A DNA stretch of 64,000 nt, from assembly GCF_000359125.1 (NCBI RefSeq), contig NZ_CAAF010000073.1, forward strand, positions 62,001-126,000, given 5' to 3'. Of the stretch, positions 34,661 through 43,044 are shown in pieces; within the stretch, counting starts at the first letter, position 1; every line of letters begins with the position of its first letter. The notes under the pieces were generated by a model. That model was not told the origin of the DNA, did not search any database, and saw only the letters and a program-made list of their open reading frames with translations. Position numbers and translations under genes: made by a program. The stretch comes from Mesorhizobium sp. STM 4661. Lineage in GTDB: Bacteria; Pseudomonadota; Alphaproteobacteria; Rhizobiales; Rhizobiaceae.

Positions 34661-34704
34661 CCCCCCTCTGTCCTGCCGGACATCTCCCCCACACGGGGGG
34701 AGAT
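34661..34704 (+). repeat. Double-hairpin repeat, copy 8 (right of the DUF559 gene)
   Basis: A plus-oriented unit 57 bp upstream of the DUF559 start, with TGTCC/GGACA and CTCCCCC/GGGGGAG arms. Together with copy 7 it forms an outward-facing pair like those at 24.1 and 59.8 kb, but with a gene between the two units. Confidence 0.85.
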
Positions 34705-34746
34705 TGGCAGCGTCGCCTGCAGCGCCTAGGCGAGGGTCGGCAGCCC

Positions 34747-35049
34747 CTATTGGGCCTGCCGGCGGGAAATCACCCTTAGCCAGGGCGCCAGATGGAAGGC
34801 GCTCATCAGGAGATACATCGCCGGCATTCCGGTTAGAGGCAAGCCGGCGAGCGGCGAGGCATTCGCGCCCATGCACAGCATCGCCGCATCGCCGCTGAGG
34901 ATACAGGTGAGCAGCGCCATCAGGGCGAAGGTCGGTGCCGCGGCAAGGCACAGCCAATCGGCAATGCCAGGTCTGGCCACGCTGAGGATGGCCGCATTTG
35001 CGTTTTTACCAGGGATCGCGCCGCCGGCGTCTGTATGGGTCGTGCTCAT
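34747..35049 (-). CDS. Small inner-membrane protein of unknown function
   Basis: 100 residues with two hydrophobic segments (WLCLAAAPTFALMALLTCIL and LPLTGMPAMYLLMSAFHLA) and a basic tail (RVISRRQAQ). ATG 35049 has AGGAGA 8 bp upstream; the longer open frame beyond it reads through the next gene in the wrong frame. No family is recognised. It follows the DUF899 gene on the same strand with 109 bp between and may be co-transcribed. Confidence 0.65.
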   Translation of the reverse strand: MSTTHTDAGGAIPGKNANAAILSVARPGIADWLCLAAAPTFALMALLTCILSGDAAMLCMGANASPLAGLPLTGMPAMYLLMSAFHLAPWLRVISRRQAQ

Positions 35050-35158
35050 GATCTGTCTCCTGCAACAGAGCCCGGCTGCGCCACTGGCGCGAGCCAACGG
35101 GAGCAGAGCTCCGGCGCCCTGGTGAACGGCGCCGGGCGCTCGTGCCAAATCCACTACC

Positions 35159-35905
35159 CTAGTCGTCCTTTCGGAACGCCGCCTCACCGGCATCGGACAC
35201 CTCGGCCCATTTCTTGTCGGGCGCGGCGTCATAATTGTCGTTCCAGTTCCACCATTTGTAGGTCGGGGTCTGGGGGTAGCCTTCGGGGGAGTCCTCCCAA
35301 ACCTCCTGGCGGCCGAGCGGCGTCGCGTCGAGATAGCTCCAGACCGTTCCCATCGCCTCATCGCCGCGGCTGTTGATGAGATAGGTGCGGAAGATGCTTT
35401 TCCCGTCGCGGATGAACACATTGTGGCCGTGCCATTCGTCGACGCCGAAGTCGGCGTCGAAGCTGTCGATGATGGTGTACCAGGGCATCTCCCAGCCCAT
35501 CCGCTTCTTCAGCCGCGCAATGTCGGCCTGCGGCGCGCGCGAGGCGTAGACGAGCGTGGTGTCGCGGGCGTTCAGGTGGGCGAGATTGCCGACCTGATCG
35601 GCCCCCAGCGAACAGCCGCGGCAGGCGTGATCGGGCCAGCCGAACACTCCCGGCTCGAAGAAAGCGCGGTAGACGATAAGCTGACGGCGGCCTTCGAACA
35701 GATCGAGCAGGCTCGCCTTTCCGTCGGGCCCCTCGAACGTATACGCCTTCTCCACCGCCATCCACGGCATGCGCCGACGCTCGGCGGCCAGCGCGTCCTT
35801 GGCGCGGAGCGTGGCCTTTTCCTTCACCAGCAGCTCTTCGCGCGCGGCCTCCCATGCTTGCTGCGAAACAACAGGTGGTGTCTTCATTGCGGTGTGTTTG
35901 GTCAT
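35159..35905 (-). CDS. DUF899 thioredoxin-fold protein
   Basis: 248 residues. The family pattern is clear: SQQAWEAAREELLVKEKA, AERRRMPWMAVEKAYTFEGP, then CRGCSL within a thioredoxin-like fold and DEWHGHNVFIRDGKSIFRTY. Members are proposed to be thiol-disulfide or peroxiredoxin-like; activity is unproven. AAGGAGAAG lies 6 bp before ATG 35905. It is divergent from the HTH regulator at 36033, which may control it. Confidence 0.85.
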   Translation of the reverse strand: MTKHTAMKTPPVVSQQAWEAAREELLVKEKATLRAKDALAAERRRMPWMAVEKAYTFEGPDGKASLLDLFEGRRQLIVYRAFFEPGVFGWPDHACRGCSLGADQVGNLAHLNARDTTLVYASRAPQADIARLKKRMGWEMPWYTIIDSFDADFGVDEWHGHNVFIRDGKSIFRTYLINSRGDEAMGTVWSYLDATPLGRQEVWEDSPEGYPQTPTYKWWNWNDNYDAAPDKKWAEVSDAGEAAFRKDD

Positions 35906-36001
35906 TGGTCTTCTCCTTTGCCAGTCTGTCGTTGCGGCGTGTTGTTGCCTGCTGATCGTGAGGTAAAGTACCGCCGCTGCGCGGGAAGGTGGGAGTTACA
36001 A

Positions 36002-36031
36002 GTGTGACGGGATTTGGTGTGACGGGATTTG
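36002..36031 (+). repeat. Exact 15-bp tandem duplication at a start codon
   Basis: GTGTGACGGGATTTG occurs at 36002-36016 and again at 36017-36031, ending 1 bp before ATG 36033. The duplication changes the spacing of the translation start region of the regulator gene; no strong ribosome site is visible in either unit. Confidence 0.85.
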
Positions 36032-36032
36032 A

Positions 36033-37253
36033 ATGGACTCGCTGATCACGGCCGCGGCATTGGCGCTGGCGGCGGGTGATCCGCTCGGCGCGCTCGACCG
36101 CATCGCCCTGCGCGAGGACGCGCCGGCCCTCGCCTTGCGCGGCATCGCCATGGCGCAGCTCGGCGACCTCGATCGCGCCAAGCTGCTGTTGCGGCGGGCC
36201 GTGCGCGGCTTCGGCCCGAAAGAGGCCGTGGCGCGCGCCAGATGCATCGTCGCCGAGGCCGAGATCGCGCTGGTCTCGCGTGACCTCGGCTGGCCGGCCA
36301 AGGCGCTCGACGCGGCGCGGGCGACGCTGGAAAAGCATGGCGACCGGCTGAACGCCGCGCATGCCGGCCACCTCGAAGTGCGGCGCCTGCTGCTGATTGG
36401 CCGCCTTGACGAGGCCGAGTTCGTGCTGGCGGGACTCGACCCCGGCCCGCTTCCGCCGGCTTCGAGGGCCGCGCACGAACTGGCTGTCGCCGGTATCGCC
36501 ATGCGGCGCCTCAAGACGAGAAAAGCGCGCACAGCGTTGGAGTGGGCACGCCATGCCGCGCGCCAGGCAGGCATCCCGGGCCTTATGGCGGAGGTCGACA
36601 GCGCGTTCCTGGCGCTGGAGACACCCGCTGCGCGGCTGATCGCACAGGGTGAGGAACGTCCGCTGCTGCTTGAGGAGGTCGAGGCGTTGCAGGCGTCGCC
36701 GGCGCTGGTCGTCGATACCTTCCGCTATGCCGCGCGCAAGCAGGAAACCACGGTCTCGCTGGCCACGCGCCCGGTGCTGTTCGCGCTGGCGCGCGCGCTG
36801 GCCGAGGCGTGGCCTGGGGATGTGCCGAGGGCGACGCTCATCGCGCGGGCCTTCGGCGGCAAGCATGCCGATGAATCGCATCGCGCGCGGCTGCGGGTCG
36901 AGATCGGCCGGCTGCGCGCCGAATTGCGGACGCTGGCCGACATCGGTGCGACGAAGCGAGGCTTTGCGCTGGCGCCGCGCCATGCCGGCGAGGTGGTGGT
37001 GCTGGCGCGGCCGATCGAAGAGCGGCACGCGACGGTGCTCGCCTTCCTTGCCGATGGTGAATCCTGGGCGAGCTCGGCGCGGGCGCTGGCGCTTGGCGCC
37101 GGCCAGCGCAGCGTGCAGCGGGCGCTTGAGCAGCTCGCCGAGGCCGGCAAGGTGCAGTCGTTCGGCGACGGGCGGGCGCGCCGCTGGATGACGCCGCCGG
37201 TGGCGGGATTCACGACCACCTTGTTACTCCCGGCGCCGCTGCCGACTGGTTAA
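36033..37253 (+). CDS. Helical-repeat regulator with two winged-helix segments
   Basis: 406 residues. Residues ~1-200 are TPR-like helices (ALALRGIAMAQLGDLDRAKLL). Residues ~235-320 look like an OmpR/SARP-type winged helix (RLRVEIGRLRAELRTL, ATKRGFAL). The last 70 residues look like a second winged helix (ARALALGAGQRSVQRALEQL, GDGRARRW). It is therefore probably a transcription factor. It lies divergent to DUF899 and 7 bp before the beta-propeller gene, a grouping that suggests a common regulon. Targets and signal are unknown. Confidence 0.7.
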   Translation: MDSLITAAALALAAGDPLGALDRIALREDAPALALRGIAMAQLGDLDRAKLLLRRAVRGFGPKEAVARARCIVAEAEIALVSRDLGWPAKALDAARATLEKHGDRLNAAHAGHLEVRRLLLIGRLDEAEFVLAGLDPGPLPPASRAAHELAVAGIAMRRLKTRKARTALEWARHAARQAGIPGLMAEVDSAFLALETPAARLIAQGEERPLLLEEVEALQASPALVVDTFRYAARKQETTVSLATRPVLFALARALAEAWPGDVPRATLIARAFGGKHADESHRARLRVEIGRLRAELRTLADIGATKRGFALAPRHAGEVVVLARPIEERHATVLAFLADGESWASSARALALGAGQRSVQRALEQLAEAGKVQSFGDGRARRWMTPPVAGFTTTLLLPAPLPTG

Positions 37254-37260
37254 GGAAGGC

Positions 37261-37923
37261 ATGACCGATCATCTTGGTGAGGACAAAGACATGAAACATT
37301 CAGCGGCCGAAATCCTGCGCGAATACGGACCCTTTCCGGGGGTGGAGAGAGTGCATGGGGTGAGCTTTGACGGGAACAAGGTCTGGTTTGCCTCGGGCGA
37401 CAAGCTGACCGCCTTCGACCCGGCGAGCGGTGAGACGCTGCGCTCGATCGATGTCGCGGCGCACGCCGGCACCGCCTATGACGGTCGGCACCTGTTCCAG
37501 CTCGCCAAGGACCGGATCCAGAAGATCGACCCCGACACCGGCCAGGTGCTGGCCACCATCCCGGCGCCAGGCGGCGGTGGCGATTCCGGGCTCACCTGGG
37601 CCGAAGGCACGCTCTGGGTGGGTCAGAACCGCGACCGCAAGATCCACCAGATCGACCCCGAGACAGGAACAATTCTGCGCACCATCGAATCCAACCGCTT
37701 CGTCACCGGGGTGACATGGGTAGACGGCGAGCTGTGGCATGGCACCTGGGAGGGCGACCAGAGCGACGTGCGGCGGGTCGACCCGCGGACCGGCGAGGTT
37801 CTGCAGCGGCTGGACATGCCGGCCGGCACCGGCGTGTCCGGGCTCGAATCCGATGGCGGCGACCGTTTCTTCTGCGGCAGCGGACCCGGCGGCATGGTGA
37901 GATCGGTGCGTCGGCCGAAATAA
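37261..37923 (+). CDS. Beta-propeller (Vgb/PQQ-like) protein
   Basis: 220 residues built of repeated ~40-residue blades such as VHGVSFDGNKVWFASGDKLT, GLTWAEGTLWVGQNRDRKIH and GVTWVDGELWHGTWEG. There is no signal peptide, so it is cytoplasmic, unlike streptogramin lyase relatives or exported PQQ enzymes. ATG 37261 has AAGGAAGG upstream; ATG 37291 with GAGGA is equally possible. It follows the regulator by 7 bp and is likely co-transcribed. It probably binds or processes a small molecule. Confidence 0.8.
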   Translation: MTDHLGEDKDMKHSAAEILREYGPFPGVERVHGVSFDGNKVWFASGDKLTAFDPASGETLRSIDVAAHAGTAYDGRHLFQLAKDRIQKIDPDTGQVLATIPAPGGGGDSGLTWAEGTLWVGQNRDRKIHQIDPETGTILRTIESNRFVTGVTWVDGELWHGTWEGDQSDVRRVDPRTGEVLQRLDMPAGTGVSGLESDGGDRFFCGSGPGGMVRSVRRPK

Positions 37924-37978
37924 GCTGCGGTGGCTCGCTTGACCAGTGCCTATCGCGCGCTGCCCGTTCGGGTGCGCC

Positions 37979-38284
37979 TCAAATCCCGGAGCCGTCGAGC
38001 AGCGGCACGTCCTCGCCTTCCCAGGGTGAAGGCATCGACCCTCTGCTCAGATTGGCTGACGGCAGCGGCATCCAGCATTTCAGCTCCGGCTCGGCATATT
38101 CGACCACGCGTCCCGGCGAAGAGTCGGAGGCGCGCCAGCCCTCGGTGCCGAACTGGTCGGCCCGCGACCAGTAAGCCAGGTCGACTTCCGCCGGCCCCTG
38201 TTCGGACGGCCTGACCGTGACCAGGATCCGGCTGCCATCCCTTGGCGCGCTCGTCATGTGACGCCAACGATCGGGCTCGTCCAT
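37979..38284 (-). CDS. Hypothetical protein (MTSAPRDGSRILV type)
   Basis: 101 residues. The stretch WRHMTSAPRDGSRILVTVR, followed later by a Trp-rich LAYWSRADQFGTEGW segment and CWMPLPSA, is a recurrent pattern in small alphaproteobacterial and phage proteins of unknown function. ATG 38284 has AGGAG about 9 bp upstream. The frame extends 11 codons further without a site. It is convergent with the propeller gene. Confidence 0.65.
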   Translation of the reverse strand: MDEPDRWRHMTSAPRDGSRILVTVRPSEQGPAEVDLAYWSRADQFGTEGWRASDSSPGRVVEYAEPELKCWMPLPSANLSRGSMPSPWEGEDVPLLDGSGI

Positions 38285-38416
38285 CGCATTTTCTCCTGCA
38301 TCCTGCACGTCGACCAAGGCGGAGTGTCGCTTTGCGCCCGGGAGCGGTCAACCCGAACTTTGCACGGAGCGCCATATCGTTGCCGGCCCCCGTTGTGGCA
38401 CGACGAGATCTAGCGG

Positions 38417-39226
38417 TCACCGAGGAATCCTGGCCCTGACCGCCCAGGCCCTCGTCTTCATGGGAATGGACCCGTCCTCGCCGCGCGGCAGGCTGTCGCG
38501 GAGCCTCTCCATCAATCTCTGGCGCGCTTCCGGTGCAAGGCTCATGCAGTAGCCGGGCGCCGGCCCCGCGCCCAGGGTGAAGGGGTGCCAATAGTCCTCG
38601 AAATCCCTGAACACGGCCGGCATCTCGATCCTGGTGCAGTCGATGGCAACGAGACCGGCCTTGGCTGCCAGATCGGTCAACCCGTCGGGCGTGCAGAATG
38701 GAAAGCGCCTGTCCTCGGTGAGGTCGGCGGCAGCGGGGTCAAGGGCCTTCGCGGCGGTCCAGAAGGCGCGCATGAATTCCACGCCGCCGCCGGGATAGTC
38801 CCATACATAGAATCCGACCGTTGCTCCGCCGCGGGCGACCCGCCGCATTTCAGCGAGCGCCTTCTCCTTGTCCGGGATGAAGTTGAGGACCAGCGCCGAC
38901 ACGACCATGTCCTTGCTGGCGGATTCGACGGACAGGGCCTGCGCATCGCCTGCAAGAAATACGACACGTTCATCCGGCACGTTGGCACGCGCCTTGGCGA
39001 GAAAGCCTTCCGATGGGTCGAGCGACACCAGGCTCCCGGGGTTGCAACGCGCCAGGATGGCTGCCGAAAGCGCCCCGGTTCCGCAACCCACCTCCAGCCA
39101 GTCCAGACCCTCCGCCGGATTGAGCCAATCCAGGAACAATGGAGCGATCCGACGGCTCCATCGCCCCATATAGAGGTCATAGCTGTCCCCGGCCTGCCAG
39201 GCGTCGTGACGCGCAGCCTCAGCCAT
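38417..39226 (-). CDS. Class I SAM-dependent methyltransferase
   Basis: 269 residues. Motif I LEVGCGTGALSA is near residue 45, then VSLDPSEGFLAKAR, AGDAQALSVESASKDMVVS (Methyltransf_11 pattern) and a C-terminal substrate cap. ATG 39226 has AGGGAG 6 bp upstream; the 59 codons open further upstream are not supported. The substrate cannot be told. It stands alone between small hypothetical genes. Confidence 0.85.
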   Translation of the reverse strand: MAEAARHDAWQAGDSYDLYMGRWSRRIAPLFLDWLNPAEGLDWLEVGCGTGALSAAILARCNPGSLVSLDPSEGFLAKARANVPDERVVFLAGDAQALSVESASKDMVVSALVLNFIPDKEKALAEMRRVARGGATVGFYVWDYPGGGVEFMRAFWTAAKALDPAAADLTEDRRFPFCTPDGLTDLAAKAGLVAIDCTRIEMPAVFRDFEDYWHPFTLGAGPAPGYCMSLAPEARQRLMERLRDSLPRGEDGSIPMKTRAWAVRARIPR

Positions 39227-39406
39227 CGCCATCTCCCTTCCCGAGACAATCTCAAACCATTGGCTCGCGGCAAGGATACGCTCAGCCACCTCCCTGGACC
39301 AGAGGGCCAGGAAAGCGGGAGCCGGGTGGCGTTGGATGTCAGGGGCTGCGACGAAACGTATGACTGATCGGCTGGCTTCGTGCCGCCGCAGCGGGTCGAT
39401 CACGGC

Positions 39407-39595
39407 CTATCGCAGCCTTGCCGATCTGGGAAACTCGACCACGTCCGCGACCGGCCGCGTATACTGGGCTGCGACAATTGCCTCGATCAGAAGATCCAAA
39501 GCAGCACGAACCTCGCTGCTCGTCTCGTCGTCACCGCGCAGGTAATGACAGGCTCGTTCAAGATGGAGGTGCGCGGCGGCAAAGTCGCTTTTCAT
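39407..39595 (-). CDS. Small helical hypothetical protein
   Basis: 62 residues, two predicted helices (FAAAHLHLERACHYL and VRAALDLLIEAIVAAQ) and a basic tail. AAGGAGAAG lies 7 bp before ATG 39595, strong support for translation. The longer frame that runs through it upstream belongs to no protein. It is probably a small cytosolic protein of the kind often found singly in rhizobia; its function is unknown. Confidence 0.65.
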   Translation of the reverse strand: MKSDFAAAHLHLERACHYLRGDDETSSEVRAALDLLIEAIVAAQYTRPVADVVEFPRSARLR

Positions 39596-39828
39596 GAGCT
39601 TCTCCTTATTGCCCACCGTCCGGCAAGGATGGCTGGTGGGCCTTACCCGAAAGCAAATATCCACAGCCGGACTTGAATCAAATTGTCGGTTAACCCGATC
39701 TTCACCAGGCCGCGGCGACCATCGTTGTCGCGGCCATGTGTCGAGTTCCGCCTCAGGCAACAGACCCGCTCCGGAAAACCGGGGCGGGTCTTGCGCGAAC
39801 GGGCACGTCAGGGCGTCATCCGCACCGT

Positions 39829-41031
39829 CTACGCCGGCCGCAGCTCCTTGCGTGGCAATGGCGGGAAGGCGATCGCGATTCCCGCGGCACCCAGCCCGAC
39901 AAGGGCCGAACCGATGAAGAGCCAGGAATAGTTGGCGTAGGCGTCGAACACCATGCCGCCTGCCAGGGGCCCGAAGGCCATGCCGATGCTGGACAGCATG
40001 GTTGCGGCACCAAACACAGTACCGAGGATGCGCTGGCCGAAATATTCGCGTGCCAGTACCGCATAGAGCGGCATAACGCCGCCATAGGTGGCGCCGAAGA
40101 TGACGGCGAGCGTGTAGAATTGCCCAAGCTGGCTGACCGCGAGATAGGCCGCGATCACCACGACCTGGATCGCCAGCCCCGCGATCAGCACCGGCTTGAC
40201 GCCCAGCCTGTCGGCAAGCACGCCGTACAACAGCCTGCCGCCCAGGCCGGCCAAGCCCTCGACGCTGTAGATCGAGACCGCGGCCATCGGTGCCACGCCG
40301 CACAGCATGGCATAGCTCACCATGTGGAAGATCGGCCCTGAATGCGCCGCGCAGCAGGCAAGGAAGGTCAGCCCCAGAACGATGAATTGTGGCGACAGCA
40401 GCGCCTGGCGCACCGACATGCCGGCGCCCTCGGCGACCGGCCCCGAGGCGTCAGTATCAGCGGCAGGCACTGGCGGCTGGCGCACCAGAAGAACCGCCGG
40501 CAAAAGCAGCACCCACGCCATCACGCCGATGTCGAACATGGCGGTGCGCCAGTCATAGGCCGTGATCAGCCATTGCGCGAAGGGCGAGATCGTCATCGGC
40601 GCCACGCCCATGCCGGCCGAGACCAGGGAAACGGCCAAGCTGCGGTTGGTGTCGAACCAGGCGGTGGTCAGCGCGATCATTGGCGTGAAGAAGGCGCTTG
40701 CCGCCAGCCCGACGATCACGCCGTAGCTCAGCTGGAAGACGAGAAGCGAGCCGGCGCGGCTCGCCACCACCAGGGCCAAGCCGAGCAGCACCGCGCCGGC
40801 CAGCACGACGGGGCGGGCGCCGAGGCGGTCATAGATGGCGCCCCAGGCGAAGCCGCCGAGACCCATCACCAGGAAGTTCAGCGTCATCGCGCTCGATATG
40901 CCGGCGCGCGACCAGCCTGTATCGAGCGCCATCGGTTCGAGGAAGATCGCCAGCGAGAACATCGCGCCGAGCGCGACACAGGTCATCAGCGCGCCCGCCG
41001 CGACGATGACCCAACGATAGGAAAGGCTCAT
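39829..41031 (-). CDS. Major facilitator superfamily transporter
   Basis: 400 residues, twelve hydrophobic helices, with GAIYDRLGARPVVLAG as the loop 2-3 motif and LLYGVLADRLGVKPVL as its second-half copy, typical of the OFA/MCT-like group of carboxylate carriers. GGGAGA lies about 7 bp before ATG 41031; the open frame reaching 41199 adds a polar stretch that is not membrane-like. The substrate is probably a carboxylic acid, by family only. Confidence 0.88.
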   Translation of the reverse strand: MSLSYRWVIVAAGALMTCVALGAMFSLAIFLEPMALDTGWSRAGISSAMTLNFLVMGLGGFAWGAIYDRLGARPVVLAGAVLLGLALVVASRAGSLLVFQLSYGVIVGLAASAFFTPMIALTTAWFDTNRSLAVSLVSAGMGVAPMTISPFAQWLITAYDWRTAMFDIGVMAWVLLLPAVLLVRQPPVPAADTDASGPVAEGAGMSVRQALLSPQFIVLGLTFLACCAAHSGPIFHMVSYAMLCGVAPMAAVSIYSVEGLAGLGGRLLYGVLADRLGVKPVLIAGLAIQVVVIAAYLAVSQLGQFYTLAVIFGATYGGVMPLYAVLAREYFGQRILGTVFGAATMLSSIGMAFGPLAGGMVFDAYANYSWLFIGSALVGLGAAGIAIAFPPLPRKELRPA

Positions 41032-41245
41032 GCTTTTCTCCCGAGATCGTTTGGACACGGCGCGACCTCTTTCGAGCTTCGTCACGCCGTTTGCGTCCGA
41101 AGGACGATGCCGCTGCGGGAAATCCGACAATCCGGTTGCATTTTTTATCCAGTTGGCGAGGACACGTCCTCGATCGCTCCCATTGCATTGACCGTGCACG
41201 GTCGGGAGCTAGATTCCAACCCATTGGGATTAGGAGGTATCAGGC

Positions 41246-41674
41246 GTGGCAACCCAGGAACTTCATCGCGGCCGGCTCATCGACCACCTCCATCTGGTGG
41301 TCAGGGATCTGCCGGCCAGCCGCCGCTTCTACGGGGCGGTTTTCAAGGTGCTGGATATTCCGATCGGCGGCAGCGCCGAGGATTATTTCTGGGCCGACGA
41401 GCTGTTCGTCTCGAGCGCGGACAGCCGGGCGGCCCAGGGAAAGCTGACCGGACGCCATCACCTTGCCTTCCAGGCCGGGGATCGCGCCGTGGTCGACGCC
41501 TTCTACAGAGCCGGGCTCGACGGCGGCGGCACGGACAATGGCGCGCCGGGCGAGCGGCCCTATCACCCCGGCTATTACGCCGCCTTCCTGCTCGACCCCG
41601 ACGGCAACAACATCGAGGCCGTTTATCACGGGCCGGCCACGCGCAGCGTCGCTTCGGTGAAGATCACGTTTTAA
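41246..41674 (+). CDS. VOC-family (glyoxalase/dioxygenase fold) protein
   Basis: 142 residues with two beta-alpha-beta-beta-beta modules. IDHLHLVVRDLPASRRFYGAV, given in part, has the first metal histidine; GRHHLAFQA the second region; and AFLLDPDGNNIEAVYH the C-terminal glutamate. AGGAGGT lies 7 bp before GTG 41246, fixing an unusual start codon. Fold and metal site suggest an isomerase, lyase or resistance protein; the substrate is unknown. It is divergent from the MFS gene and convergent with the ABC ATPase. Confidence 0.85.
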   Translation: MATQELHRGRLIDHLHLVVRDLPASRRFYGAVFKVLDIPIGGSAEDYFWADELFVSSADSRAAQGKLTGRHHLAFQAGDRAVVDAFYRAGLDGGGTDNGAPGERPYHPGYYAAFLLDPDGNNIEAVYHGPATRSVASVKITF

Positions 41675-41690
41675 CCTGTGTCTGCTGATC

Positions 41691-43004
41691 TCACGGATCT
41701 TCCAGCGTGAACAGGTCGGCCTGCTCGTCATAGGCGAACAGCTCGGCATAGCGCGCCCAGCTCGTCACCGCGCGGACCGTCTGGTTGGCGTACTCGCCCG
41801 ACATGTGATCTTCCAGCTCGTCGCGGAAGCGCCGGGCCGGCGCCTTGTGGCCGGCGCGTTCGTCGAGCACGCGGCGGATATGGGCGGCCAGCGGCACATA
41901 GGTGGCGAGTTGCTGGGCGAACAGCCGCTTGCGTTCGTCGACGTCGCTTTCGGCAAAGCGCTTGCCGGCCGGCGTCAGGCGGATGTCGCCCTCGGCCAGT
42001 TCGGCGAAACGCAGGAGCTGCAGCGTCTCGGCGATCGGAAACAGATCGTCGATCTCCAGTTGCAGGCTGGCGGCCAGCGGCGGCAGGTCGGCCTGGCCGT
42101 TGTAGGGTGCGTTGGCGACCGCCTCGATCAACCCGGCCATCAGGTTGGTCGAGACGCGCGGCAACGTCATGGCGATGCCCGAACCGGGGAAAATGCCGTC
42201 GCGTGCCGGCGCGCCGTCGGCTTTCCTGGCGGTCATGCGCGCGTAGATGTCCTCGACCAACGCCCGGAAGGCGGGATCGAGGCGATTGCGCGGCTGCGGC
42301 AGATTAATCTTGATTTCGGCGATCACCCGTCCTGGATTGGAAGAGAAGATCAGCACCCGGTCGCACATCAGCACCGCTTCCTCGATGTTGTGGGTGACCA
42401 TCAGGATTGCCTCGATCGGCATGCGTCCCTCGCACCAGAGGTCGAGCAGATCGGTGCGCAGCGTCTCGGCCGTCAGCACGTCGAGCGCCGAGAACGGCTC
42501 GTCCATCAGCAGCACCTTGGGATGCACGACAAGCGCGCGCGCAAGGCCGACACGCTGGCGCATGCCGCCGGAAAGCTCCTTCGGATAGGCGCTTTCGAAG
42601 CCGTCGAGGCCGATGAGGTCGATCGCGCCAAGCGCCCGCTTGCGCCGTTCGGCGGCGTCGACGCCCCGCGCCTCGAGCCCGAGTTCGACATTCTGCAGGA
42701 CGGTGAGCCACGGAAACAGTGCAAAGCTCTGGAACACCATGGCGATACCGTCGGGCGTTCCGGTGACGGGCGCGCCCTCGAAGGTGACCTTGCCCTTGCT
42801 CGGCGCGATCAGCCCGGCGATCGAGCGCAGCAGCGTCGACTTGCCCGAGCCGGAACGGCCGAGCAGACCGACGATCTCGGCCGTGTGAAGGGTCAGCGCG
42901 ACGTCGTCGAGAACGACCAGCTTGCCGGCATTGCCCTTGTCATAGGTCTGGCAGACGCCGCTTACGTCGACGAGCGGGACCTTGGCGGTGACGAATTCGT
43001 TCAT
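41691..43004 (-). CDS. ABC transporter ATPase with C-terminal AAA-associated domain
   Basis: 437 residues. The ATPase half resembles nitrate/taurine types: Walker A GRSGSGKST, signature LSGGMRQR, Walker B VLLMDEPFSALD. Residues ~300-430 form an extra helical domain (QLEIDDLFPIAETLQLLRFA, GDIRLTPAGKRFAESD) that matches the AAA-associated C-terminal domain fused to some of these ATPases. ATG 43004 has GGGGAG 8 bp upstream; an in-frame ATG at 43019 has none. It follows the double permease by 40 bp. There is no binding protein gene nearby. Confidence 0.88.
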   Translation of the reverse strand: MNEFVTAKVPLVDVSGVCQTYDKGNAGKLVVLDDVALTLHTAEIVGLLGRSGSGKSTLLRSIAGLIAPSKGKVTFEGAPVTGTPDGIAMVFQSFALFPWLTVLQNVELGLEARGVDAAERRKRALGAIDLIGLDGFESAYPKELSGGMRQRVGLARALVVHPKVLLMDEPFSALDVLTAETLRTDLLDLWCEGRMPIEAILMVTHNIEEAVLMCDRVLIFSSNPGRVIAEIKINLPQPRNRLDPAFRALVEDIYARMTARKADGAPARDGIFPGSGIAMTLPRVSTNLMAGLIEAVANAPYNGQADLPPLAASLQLEIDDLFPIAETLQLLRFAELAEGDIRLTPAGKRFAESDVDERKRLFAQQLATYVPLAAHIRRVLDERAGHKAPARRFRDELEDHMSGEYANQTVRAVTSWARYAELFAYDEQADLFTLEDP

Positions 43005-43044
43005 GATCGGTCTCCCCATTTGGGTTGCGATGTTGGATGGTCGC

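Noticed and set aside
13852..34704. A CRISPR array, because of the regularly recurring similar repeats
   Set aside because: Units are far apart, paired and inverted, not evenly spaced direct repeats, and no cas gene is present.
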